DNA of 64,000 nt from Areca catechu (Eukaryota; Streptophyta; Magnoliopsida; Arecales; Arecaceae), in assembly GCA_021397845.1 (NCBI GenBank), contig CM038042.1:32560418-32624417 (forward strand). Reading direction: 5' to 3'. A program made the position numbers and the translations under genes. Below are positions 52,125 through 60,702 of this stretch, in pieces (the stretch's first letter is position 1; each line of letters starts with the position of its first letter). The notes beneath the pieces are model-generated. The model was not told the DNA's origin. It saw only the letters and a program-made list of their open reading frames with translations, and made no database searches.

Positions 52125-54293
52125 ATGTCTACCAGAAATGGAGTGCCATATCAACCTGGTCAAACCCAACCTGATTTAGAGGCCATGATCAGAACTCTTA
52201 CTGAAAGTATGGCTAAAATGAATCAGGATATGACAAACACTGTGGCCCAGTTTAGCGCACAAATTCATGAGGATCTTACCCAACTTAGGGACCGAGTCCA
52301 AGTACTTGAAGAACCTAGACATCGGAATTGGACTCCTGACCCCGATTTTAATGTGCCTCAGCCTCACCCACATCAGGAGCCTAGAAGGCCTTTATATAGA
52401 GATCCTGAACCTAATCATAGGAGGCCTGACCCAGAGCCTGAAGATAGAGATGATAGGTTCATCAGGAACATCAAATTAGATGCACCCACTTTTGATGGTA
52501 GTCTGAACCCTAAGGTGTATTCTGATTGGGAGGGTGAGATGGATCAATACTTTGAGTGGTATGCTATGTCTGAGGAGAGGAAATACAAGTTTGCCAAGAT
52601 GAAATTAGTGCGTCAAGCTAGGTTATACTGGGGGAACATTGAGCTAACCACTAGGAGACGGAATGTTGAGCCCATAACCACTTGGCAGGGTATGAAAGAA
52701 AAACTGAGAGATAAATACCTACCCATTTCATACCAGCAAAACCTGTTAGACCAATGGCAAAACCTGAAACAAGGAAACCGATCTGTCTCAGACTATATAA
52801 CTACTTTTGATGAATACCTAATGAGATGTGATGTGAGTGAAGCCCACGAAGTTACTTTGTCTAGATTTAGGGCTGGACTGAGGGAAGATATCAAGAGAGA
52901 ACTATTTCTGAGAGAGGTTACTGATCTAGACCAAGCCTACCAGATTGCACTGAACACTGAGAAATTTCAGAGAGGACCTATACCTTCTAGGGTTAGTGCC
53001 CCAATCCCAAGGAATGGACCTAGCCAAGTTAACCCTAGTAAACCTTTTCAGGGTACTTCTACCCCTAGGCCCATGGACAAAGGTAAGGCACCTGACACCC
53101 AGAGAACCCCTAGTGCAAATATCACCTGTTTTAAGTGTCAGAAACCAGGTCACATTTCCAGTCAGTGTACTGCCATAGCCTGTTTCAAGTGTCATAAGGT
53201 AGGTCATGTTGCTAGCCAGTGCCCACGGAGATCCCTTTACATAGAAGAGGGAGAGAATGATAATTCCGAGCCCAGTGAGGAATTTGAAGAAGAAGTTTAT
53301 GAGGCCGGAATGAATTTGGTTGAGGAGTATGAAGGAGAGGAGGAACCCAATGAATCTGACCAATTAGGAGTTGTAAGATGCATCCTATCCCAAAATCTAG
53401 TTCAAGAGGATTGGCGTAGGACTAACATCCTACAAACTTTTCTTAAATTAGGGGATAAGGTATGTAAGATCATCATAGATAGTGGGAGCTGTGTAAATGC
53501 CATCTCTACTAGCACTGTCAAGATGTTAGGCTTAATCCCAGTTCCCCATCCCAACCCCTATAAGGTTTCTTGGGTAGATTCTACCTCCATACCCATCCAA
53601 TCTAGATGTCAAGTCCAAATCCAAATGCAATCTTATCATGAAAAGATTTGGTGCGATGTCTTACCCATGGGGGTGAGCAGTATAATTCTCGGAAGACCTT
53701 GGTTGTATGATCATGATGCCACCCTCTTAGGAAAATCCAATACCTGTGTCTTTAATTTCAAAGGGAAGAAGATTACGATCCATTCCGTTCCCCCTAAGGA
53801 CAAGGTAACTAAAGGAGCTGGTAAGGTTAAGGAGATGAAAACTGGAGTAAACCTAATCAGTGCTAAGGATCTAGAACAAGAAATTCATAGTGGTTCACCC
53901 ATCTGGATGCTGACTGCTAAGGAACTTAGAACTTCGGAACCCTCAGAGCCTCCTCAAGAAGTTAAACCTGTGTTAAAAGAATTTGAGGATGTCTTTCCCG
54001 AGGATTTGCCAGACCACCTTCCACCTCTTAGGGATATCCAGCATGCCATAGATCTAATCCCAGGAGCGACTTTGCCCAACTTGCCCCATTACAGGATGAA
54101 TCCATCTGAGCATGAAGAACTGCAAAAGCAGGTTGGAGAATTATTGAGGAAGGGGTTTATTAGAGAAAGTCTTAGCCCTTGTGCAGTCCCAGCCTTACTG
54201 ACCCCAAAAAAGATGGCACGTGGAGGATGTGTGTTGACAGTCGTGCCATCAATAAAATTACAATCAAATATAGGTTTCCCATCCCTAGACTAG
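52125..54293 (+). CDS. B2 Gag, protease and start of RT (ORF to first frameshift)
   Basis: Starts MSTRNGVPYQPG at the first long-frame ATG. Residues about 15-60 are a coiled coil; 70-118 an Arg/Pro-rich linker containing RRPLYRDPEPNHRRPDPEP; about 120-275 the Retrotrans_gag capsid domain (FDGSLNPKVYSDWEGEMDQY, FDEYLMRCDV). Two CCHC zinc knuckles are at 335 (CFKCQKPGHISSQC) and 353 (CFKCHKVGHVASQC), followed by the acidic VYEAGMNLVEEYEGEEE. The aspartic protease has IIDSGSC (Asp 452). RT begins near 620 (VFPEDLPDHLPPLRDI) and the frame is lost at 54206-54212 in AAAAAAG. The tail after that (to the stop at 54291-54293) is out-of-frame translation. Confidence 0.9.
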   Translation: MSTRNGVPYQPGQTQPDLEAMIRTLTESMAKMNQDMTNTVAQFSAQIHEDLTQLRDRVQVLEEPRHRNWTPDPDFNVPQPHPHQEPRRPLYRDPEPNHRRPDPEPEDRDDRFIRNIKLDAPTFDGSLNPKVYSDWEGEMDQYFEWYAMSEERKYKFAKMKLVRQARLYWGNIELTTRRRNVEPITTWQGMKEKLRDKYLPISYQQNLLDQWQNLKQGNRSVSDYITTFDEYLMRCDVSEAHEVTLSRFRAGLREDIKRELFLREVTDLDQAYQIALNTEKFQRGPIPSRVSAPIPRNGPSQVNPSKPFQGTSTPRPMDKGKAPDTQRTPSANITCFKCQKPGHISSQCTAIACFKCHKVGHVASQCPRRSLYIEEGENDNSEPSEEFEEEVYEAGMNLVEEYEGEEEPNESDQLGVVRCILSQNLVQEDWRRTNILQTFLKLGDKVCKIIIDSGSCVNAISTSTVKMLGLIPVPHPNPYKVSWVDSTSIPIQSRCQVQIQMQSYHEKIWCDVLPMGVSSIILGRPWLYDHDATLLGKSNTCVFNFKGKKITIHSVPPKDKVTKGAGKVKEMKTGVNLISAKDLEQEIHSGSPIWMLTAKELRTSEPSEPPQEVKPVLKEFEDVFPEDLPDHLPPLRDIQHAIDLIPGATLPNLPHYRMNPSEHEELQKQVGELLRKGFIRESLSPCAVPALLTPKKMARGGCVLTVVPSIKLQSNIGFPSLD

Positions 54294-55876
54294 ATGACAT
54301 GCTTGATATGATGGCTGGTGCAATGGTTTTTTCTAAGATTGATCTCAAAAGCGGCTATCATCAGGTTAGGATTAGACCCGGGGATGAATGGAAAACTGCT
54401 TTCAAAACTAAGGATGGTCTTTATGAATGGGTTGTTATGCCTTTTGGGTTGTCCAATGCCCCTAGTACTTTCATGAGAATTATGACCCAGGTACTTAGAG
54501 CTTTCATAGGAAAATTTGTGGTGGTCTATTTTGATGACATCCTGATCTATAGTAAGACCCCAATAGATCACCTAGACCACCTTAGAGCAGTCTGCCAAGT
54601 TTTGAGGAATGAGAGACTCTACGGAAATCTTAAGAAGTGTGAATTCATGACTAGTAGAGTTATCTTTCTTGGTTTTGTAGTAACCCCTGACGGCGTGGCG
54701 GCCGATCCTGAGAAGATTAAGTCCATAGTAGACTGGCCAGAGCCAACCAATGTGCATGAAGTTAGAAGTTTCCATGGCTTGGCTACCTTCTATAGGCGAT
54801 TCATCAAGGGGTTTAGTACTTTAGCTGCTCCTATCACTGATTGTATTAGGAAGGGAGAATTTCATTGGACTAAGTCAGCCCATAAAGCCTTCCTAGATCT
54901 TAAGGATAAAATGACCCAGGCACCCATTCTGAGATTACCCGATTTTTCTAAAGTATTTGAGGTTGCCTGTGATGCTTCAGGTGTAGGAATAGGTGGAGTC
55001 CTAAGCCAAGAGAATCATCCCATAGCATTCTTTAGTGAAAAACTTAATGATGCTAAGCTTAGGTATTCTACCTATGATAAGGAATTTTATGCGGTGGTGC
55101 AAGCTTTGCGTTACTGGAGACATTATTTGCTACCGCAGGAATTTGTACTATTTTCGGACCATGAGGCTCTTAGATTTCTGAACTCCCAAAAGAAGCTTAA
55201 CCCTAGGCATGCTAAGTGGGTAGAATATATCCAGTCCTATACTTTTGTCCTGAAACATAAGGCTGGAGTTGAGAATAAGGTAGCTGATGCCCTTAGTCGC
55301 CGATCTCTGTTATTAACTTCTGTTAGAACTGAGGTCATAGGGTTTGAGCAAATCAAAGAGGAATATGAGTCTTGTCCGGATTTCACAACTGTGTATCAGG
55401 ATCTAGTTCAAGGACCATCTAGTAATCACCAGGATTATACCCTTGTAGATGGTTTTTTGTTCTTCAAAAATAGGCTTTGCATCCCTAGAACTTCTCTTAG
55501 GGAATTTTTGATTTGGGAAATCCATGCTGGAGGTTTAGCTGGCCATTTTGGAAAAGACAAGACCATTCTAGCCATTGACGACCACTTTTTCTGGCCTAGC
55601 TTAAAAAGGGATGTAGCTAATATTGTAGCTAGATGTCGAACCTGCGCTGTTGCCAAACAGCGAAAACAAAACACTGGCCTTTATACCCCACTCCCTGTCC
55701 CAGATCGTCCTTGGCAAGATGTGAGTATGGATTTTGTGTTAGGTTTACCTAAGACCCAGAGAAGACATGATTCTATCTGTGTCGTAGTCGACCGATTCTC
55801 TAAAATGGCCCACTTCTTGCCTTGTTCCCAAACTTTTGATGCGTCTAAGGTAGCCACACTTTTTTCAATGAGATAG
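54179..55876 (+). CDS. B2 RT, RNase H and integrase N-terminal half (second ORF)
   Basis: Authentic sequence resumes at about 54212 with DGTWRMCVDSRAINKITIKY. RT palm: FSKIDLKSGYHQV (first Asp), MPFGLSNAPSTF, YFDDIL at 54527-54544 (catalytic). RNase H: VACDASGVGIGGVLSQ, STYDKEFYAVVQALRYWRHY, FVLFSDHEALRFL. Integrase: HAGGLAGHFGKDKTI with CRTCAVAKQ (HHCC zinc finger), DVSMDFVLGLPKTQ (first catalytic Asp) and ICVVVDRFSKMAHFLP. The frame breaks in a run of six T at 55860-55865, where related proteins need one more base, and stops at 55874-55876. Confidence 0.9.
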   Translation: MCSPSLTDPKKDGTWRMCVDSRAINKITIKYRFPIPRLDDMLDMMAGAMVFSKIDLKSGYHQVRIRPGDEWKTAFKTKDGLYEWVVMPFGLSNAPSTFMRIMTQVLRAFIGKFVVVYFDDILIYSKTPIDHLDHLRAVCQVLRNERLYGNLKKCEFMTSRVIFLGFVVTPDGVAADPEKIKSIVDWPEPTNVHEVRSFHGLATFYRRFIKGFSTLAAPITDCIRKGEFHWTKSAHKAFLDLKDKMTQAPILRLPDFSKVFEVACDASGVGIGGVLSQENHPIAFFSEKLNDAKLRYSTYDKEFYAVVQALRYWRHYLLPQEFVLFSDHEALRFLNSQKKLNPRHAKWVEYIQSYTFVLKHKAGVENKVADALSRRSLLLTSVRTEVIGFEQIKEEYESCPDFTTVYQDLVQGPSSNHQDYTLVDGFLFFKNRLCIPRTSLREFLIWEIHAGGLAGHFGKDKTILAIDDHFFWPSLKRDVANIVARCRTCAVAKQRKQNTGLYTPLPVPDRPWQDVSMDFVLGLPKTQRRHDSICVVVDRFSKMAHFLPCSQTFDASKVATLFSMR

Positions 55877-56824
55877 TTAGACTCCATGGCCTACCTAAGA
55901 CAATCGTTTCAGATAGGGATGTCCGGTTCACCAGTTACTTTTGGAAGACCCTTTGGCATAAGTTAGGGACAAAACTTAAGTTTTCAACTGCCTATCATCC
56001 CCAAACTGATTGCCAAACTGAAGTAGTGAACCGTAGCCTAGGAAATCTGCTGAGATGTCTTGTTGGTGAAAATACCAGAAATTGGGATTTATACCTACCA
56101 AGGGAAGAATTTGCGTACAATGACTCGGTCAATAGGTCTACGGGTAAGAGTCCATTTGAAATTGTACATGGGTACAAACCTCACACACCTCTTGACCTAG
56201 TCCCTTTACCTGTCCACACTCGAGTCTCCGAATCTGCTGAGAATTTTGCACAGCATATAAAAGACTTGCATAAAGAAATTCATGCCAAAATAAATTTAAG
56301 TAATGAAACTTATAAGAAGTTGGCTGATACTCAAAGGCGAGTCAAATCTTTTGTTGAAGGAGACTATGTGATGATTAGGTTAAGGCCTGAACGGTTTCCT
56401 CCTTGAACCGTTAGAAAGTTACATGCTAGGGGAGCTGGACCATTTAGAGTGGTAAAGAGAGTAGGATCCAATGCCTATGTGCTCGAGTTGCCTCCAGAAC
56501 TAGGCATTAGCTCTACTTTCAACATTACAGACTTAGTAGAGTACAGGGAGCCAGCTGTGATTCCTAGTGAGCCTTTTGAGCCTAACCCTATCATTGAGAG
56601 TGATCCCGACCCTGTGTGTCCACCAACAAACTGGCCTGTGAGGAAAGAGCAGATTGAAAAGATCCTGGATGATCAGGTTATCTCTACTCGTAATCGAGGA
56701 TACCAAAGGTACCTGGTCCGCTGGCAAGGAAGGCCAGATTCTGATGACTCTTGGATCTCCCGAGAAGAATTACAAGAATTGGACCCAGACCTCTTGGAGA
56801 GATACCAGAGCCAACTTGAGCCTT

Positions 56825-56841
56825 ACTCGACAGGGTCGAGT
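56825..56841 (+). promoter_or_regulatory. Pre-PPT hairpin in B2
   Basis: ACTCGAC-AGG-GTCGAGT: perfect 7-bp stem, 3-base loop, within coding sequence for STGSSS and 20 bases before the LTR. Conserved in A and F. Confidence 0.65.
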
Positions 56842-56852
56842 TCCTCCCACCC

Positions 56853-56861
56853 TGGGAGAAT
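56853..56861 (+). promoter_or_regulatory. Polypurine tract of B2
   Basis: TGGGAGAAT directly before TGGTGCGG. It is short and interrupted, but its position next to the LTR and its presence in A copies (GGGAGAAT) support it. Confidence 0.6.
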
Positions 56862-58492
56862 TGGTGCGGGCACCAGACTCAGAAGAAGACTTCAGAGCTC
56901 CATTTGGATCTCTGATTGACATTGCCCAAGAAATTAGGGTTTGTAATAAAGGTTGACCTGGTCAACCAGTTTATTTATTTTATTTATTTCTTGAGTCACC
57001 ATTTAAATTTTGTTGAGTCATGTTGACTCGGTGCAAGTCCCAATGTGGTTTCAATTTGGTCCAAAATGGTGCCACATTTCTCTTCCAATCAACTCAAGGT
57101 TCAAGCAAGTGGAGGCCACACTCCAAGCCACACGCCCAGCCACACTCCGAGCACACGCCAGAGTCCAGGAGGCGCCATAGAGGCATCCCAGTGTCATGGT
57201 CCCCACATCCAAAGAAGAAAAAATCAAATTGGAGGCTAAATTAAAGGAGGCGCCCACACCTGCCTAATTTACCTAAGCAAAGAAGGAAGAAAACTTTTCT
57301 TGGAGAAGAAATCAAAGAAGGACATCCAACCTACTCCTAATTGAAGTTCAAATCAAAATCAAAGAGCTTAACTTGGAGTGGAAGAAAAGAAGAAATACCA
57401 TAAGAAGAAGAGGACTCCAAATCCAAATCCAACTCCAAAGGAGGTGCCATAAAAGTTCCAAAACAATTCCTTTATGGCCGTCCCAATTTTTTTTGGACTC
57501 TTGGTCGGCCAAGGGAGAGGATTTTCTACCTAATCTAGGGGTTGGAAGAGTTTAGTCCCACATGGGAATTTGTACAAGCTAGGAGAAAATTTTAGGTCTA
57601 TATAATAGACCTCTCTTTGTAACTTTAGAAAATCAATGAAGAAAATTATTTTTTTTGCTATTCTCTTGTGTTGAGTGACCTAGGTTTCTCTTCTTCCGCA
57701 CTACTCTAAGTGTTGAGCTCCGTGAGGGGGTAATCCGGGTTCCATTGGAGCCTTGAGGAGGTGAGAGATCTCCATCTTTATCCAAAACCCTAGGTTAGCC
57801 ACTTGAAATTTCAAAACCCTAGCCACCTTTCATTATTTTCCATCCACCAAACCCTAGATCCATCCATCTCCCACGGCCTCTCTCTCTACAAGTCCAGGCC
57901 GTCCACCTTCATCCAGATCCAGTCCGGCTACTTCAGATCCAGAGCAAGTTCCAAGGAGAATCACATCAGCATCCAGGAGAATCCAGTTTTCAACAATTTC
58001 GATCTTCAAGTTCATCAACCTGGTAAATCTTTTCCTTGACTCTCTGATTCCATCAATTATTTTTCTTCTCTTCCAGATCTTGAGTTCAGGAGAAGCCAAC
58101 CCGCCAAAGGACCAGTATTGGAGGATCCATTACGAAGATATCCGACTCAGAGGATCCAACAATCTGCTCGGGAGAGTTCTTCCACCAAAATCTGTGAAGA
58201 TCATTGTCTGGTTAGATAAACCTTCCCTTCTCTTTATTTCTGTTTTGTTGAAAGCTCGGAGTGAAACCCTAGGTCTGGGAGTTTCTCAACCCCCAGCGAT
58301 CCGTTGCTTCTAAACTACTCTGATAATTTAGTTTCCTTAAAATTGTGCTTTCAATTATCATATTAGTATCTTTCAATGTTAGGTTAATTTTTCTTTGATT
58401 TGAAGCCAACTTCTACAAACTATAAAAATAACAAAAAAATTAGTTAATCTTAATTTACTTCCGCATCGCATCCCTTTATTTGTTCTGCATCA
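56862..58492 (+). repeat. B2 3' LTR, 1631 bp
   Basis: Near-identical to the 5' LTR. Seen differences: CACCATAG versus CGCCATAG, CATCAATTG versus CATCAATTA, GGTTAACTT versus GGTTAATTT, and a T-run of 7 versus 8 near 57650. Confidence 0.95.
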
Positions 58493-59726
58493 GAGCCTAG
58501 TTGGATGGACAAGTATGTCAAGTATATCATCGACGGCACCTTGCCCGCAGATCACATAGAGGCCGGTCTCATCAAGAGAAAGGCCACACGTTTTGTGCTA
58601 ATGGATGGACTGCTCTATCGAAGGTCCTCCTCCTATCCAGTCCTCAAATGTTTGAGGCACACGGAGGCCGCACTCGTGCTTTAAGAGATCCACGAGGGCC
58701 TCTGCGAGAACCATGTGGGGGGCAGGACTCTGGCATACAAGGTCCTCCATCAAGGATACTTCTGGAAAATGATGAGGGAGGATGCAGCCAACTTTGTCAA
58801 GAGGTGTGACCGTTGTCAACCGTTGTGCAATGCCAGCCAGCTACACTCTCTCCCAGCTCTCCGCCCCCTGGTCGTTTGCTCAGTGGGGCATGGACCTCCT
58901 TGAGCCCTTTCCTCCGGCGTCCGGGCAACGTAAGTTTTTAATAGTCGCTATCAACTACTTCATGAAGTGGGTCGAGGCCAAGCCATTAGCCCGGATCATG
59001 GAGGCGAATGTCAGCAAATTTCTTTGGAAGTTAATCATATGCTACTTCGGGCTCCCCCATACCACCATCACTGACAACGGATGCCAGTTTGACTGTCGAG
59101 AGTTTGAGGAGTTCTGTAATGACCTCGGCATTCATCATCGCTTCACCTTGGTGGCGCATCCTCAAACCAATGGGGAAGCCGAAGTAACCAACCGGACCAT
59201 CCTGCAAGGGCTCTAGACTAGATTGGATCAGGCTAAAGGAAGATGGGCTGAGAAACTTCCCAGCATCCTGTGGGCGTACCACACAACCTTAAGGATGGCC
59301 ATGGATGAAACCCGGTTCAACCTTGTCTTCGATGCAGAAGCGATAATTTTGATGGAACTCAGCTAACCAATGTTGTGCATGGAGCAATACGATAAAACTG
59401 AGAACCCAGCATGGCTACTGCTCAACCTAGATCTCCTCGAGGAAATGAGGGACAAGGCCCAAGTTCAGATGGCGGCCAACCGGTAACGAGTGGCCAGATA
59501 CTACAACTCCAGGGTGAGATCGAAGTCCTTCCACCCAGGAGACTTGGTGCTGCATCGTGCCGAAGCATCCCAACCTTGAGAGCATGGTAAGCTCTCTCCA
59601 AATTGGGAAGGCCCCTACAAGGTGGTCGAAGCACTCCCCCATAATGCCTACTATCTTGCTAAGCTCGACGTGGCTCGATTTTCATGAACATGGAATGCTG
59701 CGAACTTGAGGATGTATTACCAATGA
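58493..59726 (+). pseudogene. Tat integrase of element D
   Basis: WMDKYVKYIIDGTLPADHIE continues the pre-integrase segment. HHCC finger: EIHEGLCENHVGGRTLAYKV and FVKRCDRCQ. Core: WGMDLLEPFPP (Asp) in a shifted frame from about 58880, FGLPHTTITDNGCQFD (Asp), HPQTNGEAEVTNRTILQGL (Glu), then stops. The C-terminus has NWEGPYKVVEALPHNAYYLA and NLRMYYQ with the stop at 59724-59726. At least five in-frame stops make it inactive. No chromodomain, as expected. Confidence 0.87.
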
Positions 59727-59839
59727 TGTAAGGCTTCCTGAACATTAATAATAAAATTCCTTCTTTATGCAATGCTTGTTCCTATTTCGTAGGACTAGCA
59801 TCGCCCGGTCTTAAGTTTGGTAAACAAAAGTGAGGTAGA
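59727..59839 (+). other. Start of D 3' region
   Basis: Non-coding; no feature recognised. Confidence 0.5.
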
Positions 59840-60310
59840 AGCCCCATGAGCGGTCCGCGAGAAATGCAAAGTCCCGAAGTTCAGTCCAGGAGGTCGCACG
59901 GAACCTAGTTCTGGCATGAGGCACCGGAGTTCAGTCCGGAAGGTGGCATGGAACCCAGTTCCTCCACGAGATCTTGGAGTTCAGTCCAGGAGGCTGCACG
60001 GAACCTAGTTCTGGCATTAGGCCCCGAAGTTCAGTCTGGAATGTGGCACGAAACCCAGTTCCCCCATGAGATCCCAAACTTCGGTCCGGAAGGTGACACG
60101 GAACCTAGTTCCTCCATGAGATCCCGGAGTTCAGTTCGGGATGCCGCACGAAACCTAGTTCCCCCACAAGATCCTGGACTTTGGTTCGGAAGGTGGCACT
60201 GAACCCAGTTCCTCCATGAGATCCTGGAGTTCATTCCAGAAGGTCGCATGGAACCCTGTTCCGGCACGCGACCTCGGAGTTCAGTCCGGAGGATGGCTCA
60301 GAGCCCAGTT
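59840..60310 (+). repeat. 50-bp tandem repeat in 3' region of D, nine units
   Basis: The anchor AGTTCAGTCC (variants included) is at 59878, 59928, 59978, 60028, 60078, 60128, 60178, 60228 and 60278, exactly 50 bases apart. Units read GGAGTTCAGTCCGGAAGGTG, then GCACGGAACCCAGTTCC and ATGAGATCC. Alternate units resemble each other more than neighbours (TTCTGGCATGAGG versus TTCCTCCACGAGATC in the first four), hinting at a 100-bp higher-order unit. Confidence 0.93.
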
Positions 60311-60702
60311 TCCATGCAATGCACGGAACCCAGTTCTGGCAACCAAAGTCCTGGCACCAAAGACTTATAAAACACAAGCCAGAAGCCCTAGGGGTTCCTT
60401 CCCAAAGCCTGGAGGTCTTCTAAGTCTGGTTTCAAACTGAGAGTCAAAGTTAAACTGCAAATTGAAGTTGCAGGCTTTGGGCTCTCACAGGGCACAGCGA
60501 CAAACAACAATAAGAAAATCGAGCAAACCACCAACAAGCAGCAGAACAAAGCATCAAGGCAAAAGCAATGAAGAATGAAGAAAAGGAAGTTTTCATTTCT
60601 AATGTGAAGGTTTCTTACAAGTAAAAGGGTCCCAACAGACCGGGTGGCCCAGAAGAACAAAATAGAAACCCTACACTAGAGAACAAAATGGATGATCTGG
60701 GG
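60311..60702 (+). other. Non-coding spacer before antisense ORF end
   Basis: No repeat or ORF of interest; probably the 3' untranslated part for the antisense transcript. Confidence 0.45.

Larger units (their letters stand above)
55866..56919 (+). pseudogene. B2 integrase C-terminal half and chromodomain
   Basis: Continues with LHGLPKTIVSDRDVRFTSYF (second Asp) and STAYHPQTDCQTEVVNRSL (catalytic Glu; the Cys replaces a usually conserved Gly in TDGQTE). FAYNDSVNRSTGKSPFEIVH follows. A TGA at 56404-56406 replaces the Gly expected after RPERFPP. The same frame then resumes: LHARGAGPFRVVKRVGSNAY, LGISSTFNITDLVEYREPA, chromodomain YQRYLVRWQGRPDSDDSWIS, LLERYQSQLEPYSTGSSSSH and a basic end. The chromodomain would steer integration to histone-marked chromatin. 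The ORF passes through the polypurine tract and ends 58 bases inside the 3' LTR. Confidence 0.85.
49590..58492 (+). mobile_element. Chromovirus B2, near-intact, very young
   Basis: 8903 bp, target duplication GAGCC (49585-49589 and 58493-58497). LTRs of 1630 and 1631 bp differ, by eye, at only three bases plus one T-run length. Encodes Gag, protease, RT, RNase H, integrase and chromodomain in one expected ORF, here broken by two homopolymer frameshifts and one nonsense codon. It is the only source of chromovirus enzymes in the window and a plausible relative of the helper used by families A and F. Clade (Galadriel, Tekay or Reina) is not resolved by eye. Confidence 0.95.
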
